A DNA stretch of 52,428 bases, from assembly GCA_964606385.1 (NCBI GenBank), contig CAZSFZ010000015.1, forward strand, positions 1 through 52,428, given 5' to 3'. The DNA comes from Aquincolibacterium sp964606385. Lineage in GTDB: Bacteria; Omnitrophota; Omnitrophia; Omnitrophales; Aquincolibacteriaceae. The stretch's first letter is position 1. Every line of letters begins with the position of its first letter. Below the pieces are notes generated by a model that was not told the DNA's origin, did no database searches, and worked only from the letters and a program-made list of their open reading frames with translations. Position numbers and translations under genes: made by a program. Shown here one piece after another: positions 18,002-26,616 of the stretch.

Positions 18002-19366
18002 TTAAAAATCAAAATAGATGAAAGCGCTCGGGTTTCCGACGGACATGGCAATGCTCATGAGAATAAAAACAATGGCGACAGCATAAACAGCGGCGGCAGG
18101 TGCTTTTTTTGATGTCCAGGCGACAAAGGACACCCGATCCCAGCGCTGGACTAGGAAATAGATCGCAATCAGTGAAATCGGGAAAATATTGGCGGAGAGG
18201 ACGGGGCTCCAATCCTCGAGGACTGTGAACCCATGAAATATTTTCTGAGCTTCTTCCCAGCTCCGGGCGCGAAAGAAAATCCAAGCCACCGCAACGGCAT
18301 GGAATGTCCATACTTGTTTTAGCCAGCAAGGAAGCGGGGTCTTGTTTTTGAGGAGGGTGTGCCCAATATGCTCGATGATTTGAAAGATCCCGTGCAGGAG
18401 CCCCCAGACAACAAAGGTCCAAGCTGCTCCGTGCCACAATCCGCCGAGGGTCATCGTGATTAGCAAAGCAGTGATCATTCGTGGATATCCATGGCGACTT
18501 CCGCCGAGTGGAATATAAAGATAGTCGCGGAGCCAGCGTGAAAGAGTGATGTGCCATCGGCGCCAGAAGTTTCGTATCGAGTCCGCCGCATAAGGGCGGT
18601 TGAAATTCAACGGAAGGCGCACGCCGAGGATGAAGGCGATGCCGAGGGCCATATCCGTGTATCCGCTGAAGTCGCAATAGATTTGGATCGCAAAACCGTA
18701 AAAGGCAAAGAGGGAGTGAGCGAGAGTGCAGGGCGCATCGAGCCTGTAATAAGCGTCCACGATGGGAGCGATCGTATCCGCGAAAACGACTTTTTTAACC
18801 ATGCCGACAGCGAAAAGAAGAAGCCCCATCCGTAAAAGTTTTGATTTGAATTTGAGATGGCTTAGCTGCGGAAGTAGCTCGTGCGGGCGCATGATCGGCC
18901 CGGCGATAAGATGGGGAAAAAATGCGATGTAAAGCGCGAACTTGGAAAGGTCCTTTTCCGGCATGGCCTTCTTCCGTCGGATATCCATGAGGTACGCAAC
19001 GACGGTGAAGGTGATAAAGGAAATGCCGAGCGGTAATTGCCAGTGGCCTCGGAATGTGGTTTCGAAGCCGAAAACTTTTTCTAAATTAGTAAGAAAAAAA
19101 TTGGTATATTTAAAAAAAACAAGAGGCAAGAAAAGAACGGTTAGAATTAACGCGAATTTTTTGGCGGAGGACAGCTGGGATCTTCCGGCGAAATAGCCGA
19201 ACAGGGTCAGACCTAAGATCAAAATGATGTAGGGGGGGTACCACCAGCTGTAGAAAACATAGCTTCCAAGCAGGGTAAAGAAAATTCTCGCGCGTCCCTT
19301 GAGGAGAATAAAGCCTGGGAGGAAAAAAGTTAAAAATATAAAAAAACTTATGGAATAAAATAGCAC
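18002..19366 (-). CDS. MBOAT O-acyltransferase (AlgI/PatA-like)
   Basis: This 454-residue membrane-bound O-acyltransferase has FNRPYAADSIRNFWRRWHITLS, with His272, followed by DYLYIPLGG. The catalytic His312 is in LGGLWHGAAW. Both are diagnostic of the AlgI branch, which passes acyl groups (usually acetyl) across the membrane to extracytoplasmic partner proteins. The next gene upstream in the transcript encodes an SGNH protein 12 bases away, the usual partner that completes transfer to polysaccharide (compare AlgI with AlgJ/AlgX, PatA with PatB). It should acylate the glycan outside the inner membrane. Confidence 0.9.
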   Translation of the reverse strand: MLFYSISFFIFLTFFLPGFILLKGRARIFFTLLGSYVFYSWWYPPYIILILGLTLFGYFAGRSQLSSAKKFALILTVLFLPLVFFKYTNFFLTNLEKVFGFETTFRGHWQLPLGISFITFTVVAYLMDIRRKKAMPEKDLSKFALYIAFFPHLIAGPIMRPHELLPQLSHLKFKSKLLRMGLLLFAVGMVKKVVFADTIAPIVDAYYRLDAPCTLAHSLFAFYGFAIQIYCDFSGYTDMALGIAFILGVRLPLNFNRPYAADSIRNFWRRWHITLSRWLRDYLYIPLGGSRHGYPRMITALLITMTLGGLWHGAAWTFVVWGLLHGIFQIIEHIGHTLLKNKTPLPCWLKQVWTFHAVAVAWIFFRARSWEEAQKIFHGFTVLEDWSPVLSANIFPISLIAIYFLVQRWDRVSFVAWTSKKAPAAAVYAVAIVFILMSIAMSVGNPSAFIYFDF

Positions 19367-19378
19367 GCCGTGGCAGCC

Positions 19379-20329
19379 CTATCTAAGATAAGCGAGCAAT
19401 TCTTTGGCCATGAGTTCTTGGCCAAGCGAATTGATGTGGGGGTCACCCGGCATGGCCCATAAGGACTTCGCGTCCACTTGACCGAGGGTCTTGCTAAAAT
19501 CCACATAAGTCCAGCTGTGCTTTGCGGCGATTTTTTTCATTTGTTCGTGAATGAAATCGAATGGGTAAGGGTTCGTCAGATGGATGTCGGGGACCATCGT
19601 AAAAATTACCTTAAAGCCCATTTCTTTTGACATCGCATCAAGTCTTGCAAGTGCTGCTTCCATAGCGTTTCGACCATCACTATCTGAGGCATAAACCCTG
19701 TGGTAATAGGCGATAAGGTCTTCCAGTGTTTTATAGGGCTTTACTAATGTCTGAAAGGCATGATAAAGGATTACAGCGAGTTCGCTGTGGCGAAGGAAAA
19801 AATTACCGCCCCCAGGCTTCAAGGCCTCAGCGTCATTTACAAAGTAATTGACTATGACGATGTCCGGGCGGATGTCGCGTAAGCGTTTATCCAATAATTC
19901 GACATAGCGCACAGCGTTGTAATTACCGATGCCTGCATTGTAAACAATCGCCTGGTCCCCAAGTTCTTTTTGAATAATGGAGGTCATGATTGATTTTTCG
20001 GGGACACCCCAGCCCAAAGTGTTAGAGCTTCCAAGAAACAGGATTTTTTGTTTGCCCGTCAGATCCGAAGGCGGTTCCTTGCTGCGCATTCCGCGGCTGT
20101 TTAGAAGGATTTCAACTCCCTGCAAACGCGCGGATGCGTTTGGGATGTGTTCATGGCCTAGGAGGGGATCGTCGCTTTTCTTCTTCAGGAGTTTCGAGTA
20201 GCGCCACATTTCGATGTTATAATTTTTCTGATCGCTGTTTTTTATTCGCAGTGCAAATTCGGCGCAACAAAATCCGACAGTAACCGTTAAAACAAAAATC
20301 AGAAAATTACTTATCATTTTTTTGATCAT
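19379..20329 (-). CDS. Membrane-anchored SGNH acyltransferase-like protein
   Basis: This 316-residue protein has an N-terminal signal anchor (residues 8-27) and an SGNH fold. Block I is LFLGSSNTLGWG near 97-108, so the usual GDS reads GSS; Ser102 is the presumed nucleophile. NAGIGNYNAVRY is block II, NYFVND is block III, and GDPHINSLG near 295-303 gives the Asp296/His298 pair. All core residues are present. With the MBOAT protein 12 bases downstream it forms a two-component O-acylation system. Its upstream neighbour is a second, divergent SGNH protein. Confidence 0.85.
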   Translation of the reverse strand: MIKKMISNFLIFVLTVTVGFCCAEFALRIKNSDQKNYNIEMWRYSKLLKKKSDDPLLGHEHIPNASARLQGVEILLNSRGMRSKEPPSDLTGKQKILFLGSSNTLGWGVPEKSIMTSIIQKELGDQAIVYNAGIGNYNAVRYVELLDKRLRDIRPDIVIVNYFVNDAEALKPGGGNFFLRHSELAVILYHAFQTLVKPYKTLEDLIAYYHRVYASDSDGRNAMEAALARLDAMSKEMGFKVIFTMVPDIHLTNPYPFDFIHEQMKKIAAKHSWTYVDFSKTLGQVDAKSLWAMPGDPHINSLGQELMAKELLAYLR

Positions 20330-20384
20330 GTTAAGCTCTGCGCTGCGCGCGTGAATAATGTTGTGTGAATGACAAAAGCGCCCA

Positions 20385-21626
20385 CTACGAGGATGGCTGC
20401 GGCGGTTCGGATGAGGTGCTCAGCCAGCCGTGCTCCGTGAGGAACTGAGCGATGATCTCGGCTGCAAGTCGGTGGCCGCGCGTATTCCAGTGTCCATCGC
20501 GAATGAAAGTCGGCCTTTCTTTTCCTAGTTGAGCTTTTTGAAACTTCTCACGGGTCTTGATCAGCGGAATCTCGAGGTCGCTGCTAACTTGTTCAAGGCG
20601 GTCGAACTTGGGATCGCAGGAGAGGCCGTTCGAAAATTCATACAATGCAAATTTTGCATTCGCTTGTTCCGAGGTTTTCTTCATTTCCTTCAAAAGGGCT
20701 GATGTGATCTTCCATTCTAGGTCGATTAAGTCCGGCGGCTTCGGGACATCGTTATCGCGAGTGAGGCCCATCTTTTGGACCATGTGACGCGTTAATGACG
20801 AGTTCTTTAGCTGTGCGGCAATCAGTCGGTAGAGAGCGGAATGTTCGTAAAGGAATTTTCGGAATGCCACCAGTTTTAAGCTTGTTTTCGGGGCGTTCTC
20901 AGGCTGTGCTGCGGCTTCATGTTTGGGGTGGATGCCGGAAATCAGGTCGACGTAACGCTGTGCGAGCGGATCGGCCATTAGCGTGCGATCGTCGGGTGTG
21001 AATTCTTGTGGGACCGGGGTTCCTCTGAGTTCCAGGTTGCCGTCCGGTTTTAGCTGAAAGTAGGATTTACCATAAGTACGGTTTCTTTTATGAATTACAA
21101 GATTGTCGTCCAGATCAAGCTCCGAGACGACATAAATGATAATATCTGGGTGGTACCGGATGCCCTCCGACATCAGGAAGAGCAGACTTTGGTCCGTACC
21201 GTAAGCCCGGGTTGCCCCGTTAATGACCTGAGATGTAACTTTGCCGTCAAGTAGCGATTCGAGACGGGCATCAATGGTCTCGCTTTGTGGCACCTCAAAT
21301 CCAGCGATCGCGGAAGCATCGAGGAGTAGGACGCGAAGGGTTCCTTTAGGCTTATCATAGGCTAATTCTTCATCGCGGAGTCCCTTGGAGTTGATTGTGA
21401 CCATGTTTCGGATTCCCGCTTCACGATTCACGAATTCGGCCGAGGAGCTTGGCTTGTTCCGCCAACCTCTGATGGGATCGTATTCGTGGAGAAACGCCTC
21501 AGCGTTGTCGGTTCCGTATTTTCTGTCCAACAGTATCTGATAAGCCCGAACGGCCAGCTCAAGGCACGCAACGGTCAGGATTAAGCTAAAAAGCAATGCT
21601 GTGATGTTAAGAGCAATCTTCTTCAT
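20385..21626 (-). CDS. Membrane-anchored SGNH-like protein, divergent
   Basis: This 413-residue protein has an N-terminal hydrophobic anchor (residues 5-27). Block I is degenerate: LLLDASAIAG, with Ser105 in DAS instead of GDS. The final block is intact as RDGHWNTRGHRLAAE, giving Asp377 and His379. Glycine and Asn blocks are weaker than in the 316-residue neighbour. It is the first gene of the minus-strand unit and has a sigma70-type promoter about 43 bases upstream of its ATG. It may be a second acyl acceptor or transferase for the MBOAT enzyme, or an esterase that trims acyl groups. Confidence 0.75.
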   Translation of the reverse strand: MKKIALNITALLFSLILTVACLELAVRAYQILLDRKYGTDNAEAFLHEYDPIRGWRNKPSSSAEFVNREAGIRNMVTINSKGLRDEELAYDKPKGTLRVLLLDASAIAGFEVPQSETIDARLESLLDGKVTSQVINGATRAYGTDQSLLFLMSEGIRYHPDIIIYVVSELDLDDNLVIHKRNRTYGKSYFQLKPDGNLELRGTPVPQEFTPDDRTLMADPLAQRYVDLISGIHPKHEAAAQPENAPKTSLKLVAFRKFLYEHSALYRLIAAQLKNSSLTRHMVQKMGLTRDNDVPKPPDLIDLEWKITSALLKEMKKTSEQANAKFALYEFSNGLSCDPKFDRLEQVSSDLEIPLIKTREKFQKAQLGKERPTFIRDGHWNTRGHRLAAEIIAQFLTEHGWLSTSSEPPQPSS

Positions 21627-21675
21627 GTGATGTTTTTCATGGGTTGTTGTTCGATTTTAACGATTATGAAGCGGT

Positions 21676-21704
21676 ATTATGTCTTAACGCTTGCTGTGGG
21701 TCAA
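21676..21704 (-). promoter_or_regulatory. Sigma70-type promoter for the acylation operon
   Basis: On the minus strand TTGACC (21699-21704) and CATAAT (21676-21681) are separated by exactly 17 bases. Transcription should start near 21669, leaving a leader of about 43 bases before the SGNH start at 21626. Confidence 0.7.
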
Positions 21705-21870
21705 TAGATACCTCGGCAAGCTTTGGGCGAGATGGAAAATAGCTGTTGCTTATAATTTTAAGAAATTACTGCGGTGGAAGCTAGAATGTTTTTTTTACGC
21801 GTTGGTTCCTGATTTGTTGAAAGCTTGCATTTGCGGCATTGCTTTTTCATTTAGATCCAAAATAATCCTA

Positions 21871-21899
21871 TTGACATCTAACGACTTCAAAGTTATATT
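21871..21899 (+). promoter_or_regulatory. Sigma70-type promoter for the legionaminic acid operon
   Basis: TTGACA (21871-21876) and TATATT (21894-21899) are separated by 17 bases, close to consensus. Transcription should start near 21906, giving a leader of about 27 bases before the helix-turn-helix gene. The GATATATC palindrome lies within the first transcribed bases, a normal place for a repressor site. Confidence 0.8.
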
Positions 21900-21932
21900 T
21901 TGCTATATTTAGATATATCAGAGAGGTTTACA

Positions 21933-22205
21933 ATGAAAATTAGGGAAGATGTAATTTATACACCGAAAGAAACACAGGTCTATCTCAAAGTGAGTCAGAG
22001 CACTATGACTCGCATGCTCAAGAGCGGGCTCATTCGTGCCGCCAAGATTGGAAAACAATACCGGATCATGGGCAAAGAGATCTTGCGTGTGATATCTCCG
22101 GAGCTCGAGGACACCGTCGGAAAAGCCTATAATAAAGCCCGTCATTGGGTTCACGATGAAGTTGATGAGACCGAAACAGGATCCGGTGATTCGAAAGGAG
22201 CCTAA
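21933..22205 (+). CDS. Small helix-turn-helix DNA-binding protein (MerR/excisionase-like)
   Basis: This 90-residue protein has an excisionase/MerR-type winged helix: YTPKETQVYLKVSQSTMTRMLKSGLIRAAKIGKQYRI. This is the usual form in which the second helix reads shape and the following strand gives the wing. The C-terminal third is acidic. The ATG has a GAGAGG site. It is the first gene after the strong plus promoter, 1 base before legB, and may regulate this operon, possibly through the adjacent GATATATC palindrome. A role in phage or element excision is less likely because no integrase is near. The regulatory role is inferred. Confidence 0.75.
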   Translation: MKIREDVIYTPKETQVYLKVSQSTMTRMLKSGLIRAAKIGKQYRIMGKEILRVISPELEDTVGKAYNKARHWVHDEVDETETGSGDSKGA

Positions 22206-22206
22206 C

Positions 22207-23217
22207 ATGAGCCGCGACCATAAACGCATTCTTGTGACGGGATCCGATGGTTTTGTCGGTTCTCATCTTGTCGAACATCTGCTGGAGGAGGGGTATGATG
22301 TCCGTGCTTTCGTTTTCTACAATTCCTTCAACTCTTGGGGCTGGCTGGACACGCTACCGGAAACGGTCAAGCGATCGCTCGATGTTTTTGCGGGAGATGT
22401 CCGCGACCCGCATGGGGTCAAAAAAGCCATGACCGGCTGCGATGCGGTGATGCATTTGGCCGCGCTGATCGGTATTCCTTATTCCTATCATTCTCCCGAT
22501 TCCTATGTCGATACCAATGTCAAAGGTGCGCTCAATATCCTGCAGGCGGCCCGCGAATTAGGCGTGAAGAGGGTCCTTCACACTTCTACAAGCGAAGTCT
22601 ATGGAACCGCGCGTTTTGTTCCGATTACGGAAGACCATCCGCTGCAGGGGCAATCGCCGTATTCCGCGACCAAGATCGGGGCGGACCAGCTTGCGCTCTC
22701 TTTTTATCAATCTTTTGGAACGCCTGTCACGGTGGTCCGTCCTTTTAATACCTACGGTCCACGGCAATCCGCTCGGGCGGTCATTCCCACGATCATCACC
22801 CAGATCGCGCAAGGCGCGAAGAAGCTGAAGCTGGGGAGCCTTCATCCCACACGCGATTTTTCTTTCGTGAAAGATACGGCGCGTGCTTACACTGCTGTTT
22901 TGAACTCGCCGAAATCAGTCGGAGAAGTGATTAATTTTGGAAGTAATTTTGAAATATCGATCGGAGAGACGGCCCGGATCATCAAGCAGCTCATGGGCTC
23001 GAAGATCAAGATTGAATCGGACGACACGCGTAAACGTCCCGCGAAAAGTGAGGTTGAAAGGCTTTGGGCGGATAACTCGAAAGCGAAGAAACTTACCGGA
23101 TGGACGCCCCGGTGCGGCGGCCGTGCAGGTTTTGAAAAGGGGCTTACAGAAACGATCCGCTGGTTCCAGAAAAGCGGACATCTGGTTCAATACAAAACAC
23201 ATCTATGCAACATCTAA
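22207..23217 (+). CDS. legB: NAD-dependent 4,6-dehydratase of the legionaminic acid pathway
   Basis: This 336-residue short-chain dehydrogenase/epimerase has TGSDGFVGSH at 11-20 as its nucleotide-binding glycine motif, HTSTSEVYG near 125-133 and the catalytic Tyr152-x3-Lys156 (PYSATK). LegB-type enzymes convert nucleotide-linked GlcNAc to its 4-keto-6-deoxy form, the first committed step. The ATG at 22207 has an AAAGGAG site. The longer frame from 22156 lies inside the previous gene. Its place directly before a LegC-type aminotransferase and NeuC, NeuB and NeuD homologues supports LegB over other epimerases. A GDP-linked substrate is suggested by the downstream ptmE. Confidence 0.88.
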   Translation: MSRDHKRILVTGSDGFVGSHLVEHLLEEGYDVRAFVFYNSFNSWGWLDTLPETVKRSLDVFAGDVRDPHGVKKAMTGCDAVMHLAALIGIPYSYHSPDSYVDTNVKGALNILQAARELGVKRVLHTSTSEVYGTARFVPITEDHPLQGQSPYSATKIGADQLALSFYQSFGTPVTVVRPFNTYGPRQSARAVIPTIITQIAQGAKKLKLGSLHPTRDFSFVKDTARAYTAVLNSPKSVGEVINFGSNFEISIGETARIIKQLMGSKIKIESDDTRKRPAKSEVERLWADNSKAKKLTGWTPRCGGRAGFEKGLTETIRWFQKSGHLVQYKTHLCNI

Positions 23218-24380
23218 AAACATCGTTAGACAGATCCCGGGTATTGCAAGCGATCCGGTCCTGCCTTCCCGCGGACCGGAAGAACGTCGAGCTCCACGAG
23301 CCGTTCTTTTGCGGGAATGAGTGGAACTACATCAAAGAATGCCTGGACACCAATTGGGTGTCGTCGGTCGGGAAGTTCGTGGACGTTTTTGAGCAGAAGC
23401 TCGCGGAATTCACGGGGGTCAAACGAGCGTTTGCGGTCGTGAACGGGACGGCGGCGTTGCATATATCCCTTAAGATGGCCGGTGTGGATACGGGAGACGA
23501 AGTCCTTATCCCGGACCTTACGTTCGTCGCAACGGCGAATGCCGTGACTTATTGCGGTGCCATCCCTCATTTTGTGGATTGTGAGCCAGTGAGCCTCGGC
23601 GTGGATGCAGTCGCCTTGGAGAAGTATCTCAGTGCGACAGCGGAACTGCGCGGAGGCGATTGCTACAACCGTCTTTCCGGACGGAAGATCAAGGTGCTGA
23701 TCGCGATGCATACCTTCGGCCATCCCTCGGACCTCGATGCGTTGTTGGGAGTTTGCAGGAAATTCAATATCACCCTGATCGAAGACGCCGCGGAAGCGCT
23801 CGGCTCTTATTACAAGAACAAGCATGTCGGGAATTGGGGGAAGTTCTCGGTCCTGAGCTTCAACGGCAATAAGACCATCACCACGGGTGGAGGCGGCGCG
23901 ATCCTGACCAATGATGAAGACCTCGGATTGCGGGCAAAACATATCGCAACCACCGCGAAATTACCGCACCCCTTCATTTTTTTTCATGACCAGGTCGGCT
24001 ACAACTACCGGATGCCGAATATCAATGGTGCGCTGGGCGTGGCTCAGCTGGAAAAGATGGCGTTCTTTCTGGATCAAAAGCGGAAGCTCGCGATGCGCTA
24101 CAAAAAGGCGCTCTCGGGGATTCCGGGGATCCGGTTCCTGGACGAACCGTCCTATGCGAAGAGCAATTTCTGGCTGAACGCGATCCTGCTCGATAACGGA
24201 CCAGCTCAGGAGCGTGACGCTTTGCTGGATTATTTGCGGAATGACGGGATCAAGGCGCGTCCAGCCTGGACTTTGATGCATAAACTGCCCATGTTCGCGG
24301 ATTGCCCGCGCGCCGAGGTTCCCGTAGCGGAAGATATCGAATCGCGTCTCATTAATATTCCAAGCAGTGCATCCTTATGA
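23205..24380 (+). CDS. legC: PLP-dependent sugar aminotransferase (LegC-type)
   Basis: This is a 391-residue DegT/DnrJ/EryC1 aminotransferase. The PLP lysine is Lys223 in SFNGNKTITTGGGG, and Asp194 in LIEDAAEALGS is the ring-nitrogen partner. The N-terminal VNGTAALH loop binds phosphate. LegC transfers an amino group from glutamate to C4 of the 4-keto sugar made by LegB. It overlaps legB by 13 bases and the next gene by 4. Length is normal. Confidence 0.9.
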   Translation: MQHLKTSLDRSRVLQAIRSCLPADRKNVELHEPFFCGNEWNYIKECLDTNWVSSVGKFVDVFEQKLAEFTGVKRAFAVVNGTAALHISLKMAGVDTGDEVLIPDLTFVATANAVTYCGAIPHFVDCEPVSLGVDAVALEKYLSATAELRGGDCYNRLSGRKIKVLIAMHTFGHPSDLDALLGVCRKFNITLIEDAAEALGSYYKNKHVGNWGKFSVLSFNGNKTITTGGGGAILTNDEDLGLRAKHIATTAKLPHPFIFFHDQVGYNYRMPNINGALGVAQLEKMAFFLDQKRKLAMRYKKALSGIPGIRFLDEPSYAKSNFWLNAILLDNGPAQERDALLDYLRNDGIKARPAWTLMHKLPMFADCPRAEVPVAEDIESRLINIPSSASL

Positions 24381-25537
24381 AAAAACGAAATATCTGTGTC
24401 GTCACTGGTTCGCGAGCTGAATACGGTCTATTGAGACCATTAATGGTTGTGGTGCGTAAAGACCGCTCGGTGAGGCTGCAGTTGATCGTCACCGGAAGTC
24501 ATCTCGTTCCCGCTTTGGGTTCTTCATGGAGGGAGATCCGTAAAGACGGTTTCAGGATCGATAAGAAGGTTTCCATTATTACCAAGAATGACGGATCATC
24601 ATTTGGGACTGCTGATGCCATGGGGCGGGCTCTTCTTGGTTTTTCGAAGGCGTTCAAAACATTGAAGCCGGATCTGATCGTTGTTCTCGGAGACCGTTGC
24701 GAAATACTGGCCGTAGTTTCCTGCGCGCTTGTCCTCAGGATCCCCGTGGCGCACATCGCGGGCGGAGACGTGACTGAGGGCGCGTTTGACGATGCGATCC
24801 GTCATGCAATCACAAAGATGTCCCACTTTCATTTTGCGACGAACGCGGCTTCGGCAGCCCGGATCCGCCAGCTTGGAGAAGACCCCAGCCGTGTGTTTAA
24901 CGTCGGTCACTTGGGGTTGGATGGCATCCGGCAAACGGAATGGTTGAACCGCGCCGGATTGGAACGTCTCCTGAAGTTCAAACTGCTTGCAAAAAATCTT
25001 CTGATTACTTTTCATCCCGTGACGCTCGGCACGACCCCTTCGGAGCGACAATTAGCGGAATTATTGAAGGCCTTGGACGCATCCGGACGGAATACGGGGC
25101 TGATCTTCACGGCGCCGAATGCGGATCCTGGCAGCGCAAAGCTTCTACGAATGATCAAGCAATACGTGTCGGCGAGGCCTAACGCTCGATTCATTCCTTC
25201 TCTGGGGCACCGGCTTTATTTGAACACGATGAAACACGTGGATGCCGTTGTCGGGAACTCCTCCAGCGGTGTCTATGAGGCGCCTTTCATGAAAAAGCCC
25301 ACGGTGGATATCGGGAACCGTCAAAAAGGCCGGTTGCGGGCTTCTTCGGTGATCTCGTGCAGGCCGGAGGCTTCTGCCATCAAGCGTGCGATCGAAGCCG
25401 CTTTTCAAAAAAAATGCGCAAAAACAGTAAGTCCTTATGGCGATGGACGAACCGCTGGCAGGATATGGAAGATTCTGCGTTCCGTCGAGGACCCAATAGC
25501 CGCTTTGCGAAAGAAATTCCGGGATGTCGTGTCATGA
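24377..25537 (+). CDS. legG: Hydrolysing nucleotide-sugar 2-epimerase (NeuC/LegG)
   Basis: This 386-residue enzyme is of the UDP-GlcNAc 2-epimerase family. It has VVTGSRAEYGLLRP at the N-terminus, LVVLGDR-like VVLGDRCEILA, HIAGGDVTEGAFDDAIRHAITK, and the nucleotide-binding GNSSSGVYEAP near the C-terminus. The NeuC/LegG branch releases the nucleotide and inverts C2, giving the free 2,4-diacetamido-2,4,6-trideoxymannose. Its neighbours (legC before, NeuB homologue after) fit this step. It overlaps legC through ATGA. Confidence 0.9.
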   Translation: MKKRNICVVTGSRAEYGLLRPLMVVVRKDRSVRLQLIVTGSHLVPALGSSWREIRKDGFRIDKKVSIITKNDGSSFGTADAMGRALLGFSKAFKTLKPDLIVVLGDRCEILAVVSCALVLRIPVAHIAGGDVTEGAFDDAIRHAITKMSHFHFATNAASAARIRQLGEDPSRVFNVGHLGLDGIRQTEWLNRAGLERLLKFKLLAKNLLITFHPVTLGTTPSERQLAELLKALDASGRNTGLIFTAPNADPGSAKLLRMIKQYVSARPNARFIPSLGHRLYLNTMKHVDAVVGNSSSGVYEAPFMKKPTVDIGNRQKGRLRASSVISCRPEASAIKRAIEAAFQKKCAKTVSPYGDGRTAGRIWKILRSVEDPIAALRKKFRDVVS

Positions 25538-26616
25538 GACCTTCAAAAACGCTCATCATTGCGGAAGCGGGTGTGAATCATAACGGCTCCTTGAAGCTCG
25601 CGAAACGGCTCGTGGATGCCGCAAAAAAAGCGGGAGCCGATATTGTAAAGTTCCAGAGTTTTCGTACGGATGAGATCGTAACGCGGGTGACACCAAAAGC
25701 GAGGTATCAGGAAACGGATCATGGTTCGAGCTCCAGACAATTTGAAATGCTTCGCAAATTGGAGCTTTCACCCGCGGCTTTCGGCGAACTGGCGGGGTAT
25801 TGCAAACGAAAAAGGATCGAGTTCCTCGCAACGCCGTTCGATCCCGTGAGCCTCCACTTTTTGAAGGGGATTGGGATGAAAAGGATTAAGATCTCGTCTG
25901 GTGAGCTGACCAACGGCCCGCTTTTGCTTGCGGCCGCGCGGACACGACTGCCCGTCATCCTGGCGACGGGGATGTCGGATCTTTCCGACGTGAGGGAGGC
26001 GCTGGCGGTATTGGCATTCGGATATCTGAATCCGGTTGCGGCAAGCCCGACCTCGCCCGGGCTGAAAAAAATCATCCGGACCGGTAAAGCGCAGAAGATT
26101 CTGCAACGAAAGGTCACATTGCTTCATTGCACGACGGAGTATCCGGCTCCGTTTGAGGAAGTGAATTTAAAAGCCATGGATATGCTCCGGAATGAATTCG
26201 GGTGTGCGGTAGGTCTTTCGGACCATACTCCGGGGATCGCTATTTCGCTGGGAGCTGCGGCAAGAGGCGCCGCGGTCGTCGAAAAACATTTTACCCTCAG
26301 CAGGAAAATGCCGGGTCCTGACCATAAAGCATCGCTTGAGCCCTTCGAACTCAGGGCGATGGTGGAGGGTATCCGCCAACTAGAAAAAGCGATGGGAGAC
26401 GGGGTTAAACGCGTCATGCCCTCTGAAAAGAAGAATGTCTGGGCCGCGCGGCGGTCGCTGGTTGCTGCACGGTCGATCCGCCGCGGAGAGCTTTTTTCGA
26501 AGGAGAACCTTACGGCGAAGCGTGCGGGCAAGGGGTTGACGCCGATGGCGTATTGGGACTTTATGGGTAAAAAAGCGCAGAAAAATTATGCCAAGGACCA
26601 AAAGGTGAAGGTATGA
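25534..26616 (+). CDS. legI: Legionaminic acid synthase (NeuB family)
   Basis: This 360-residue NeuB-type synthase condenses phosphoenolpyruvate with the 6-carbon sugar to the 9-carbon nonulosonic acid. It has IIAEAGVNHNGSL at the start, VKFQSF, ATPFDPVS, KISSGELTN, CTTEYPAPFEEVNL, GLSDHTPG and VEKHFTL, all in family order. A C-terminal antifreeze/SAF domain (about 300-350) follows. The ATG overlaps the legG stop by ATGA. The longer frame from 25357 lies inside legG. Confidence 0.93.
   Translation: MRPSKTLIIAEAGVNHNGSLKLAKRLVDAAKKAGADIVKFQSFRTDEIVTRVTPKARYQETDHGSSSRQFEMLRKLELSPAAFGELAGYCKRKRIEFLATPFDPVSLHFLKGIGMKRIKISSGELTNGPLLLAAARTRLPVILATGMSDLSDVREALAVLAFGYLNPVAASPTSPGLKKIIRTGKAQKILQRKVTLLHCTTEYPAPFEEVNLKAMDMLRNEFGCAVGLSDHTPGIAISLGAAARGAAVVEKHFTLSRKMPGPDHKASLEPFELRAMVEGIRQLEKAMGDGVKRVMPSEKKNVWAARRSLVAARSIRRGELFSKENLTAKRAGKGLTPMAYWDFMGKKAQKNYAKDQKVKV

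Larger units (their letters stand above)
21627..21932. promoter_or_regulatory. Divergent control region between the two transcription units
   Basis: This 306-base AT-rich gap has no convincing gene. It holds one sigma70-like promoter for each strand (21676-21704 minus, 21871-21899 plus) and, just after the plus -10, a GATATATC palindrome at 21912-21919 that could be an operator. The 73-codon frame inside it has no good ribosome-binding site and is likely chance. Confidence 0.75.

Noticed and set aside
21691..21912. 73-codon frame in the divergent control region
   Set aside because: It overlaps both promoters, has no good ribosome-binding site and no similarity that I recognise.
23226..23942. 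238-codon open frame on the minus strand
   Set aside because: It is antisense to legC, whose motifs and PLP lysine are clear, and its product is low-complexity shadow sequence.
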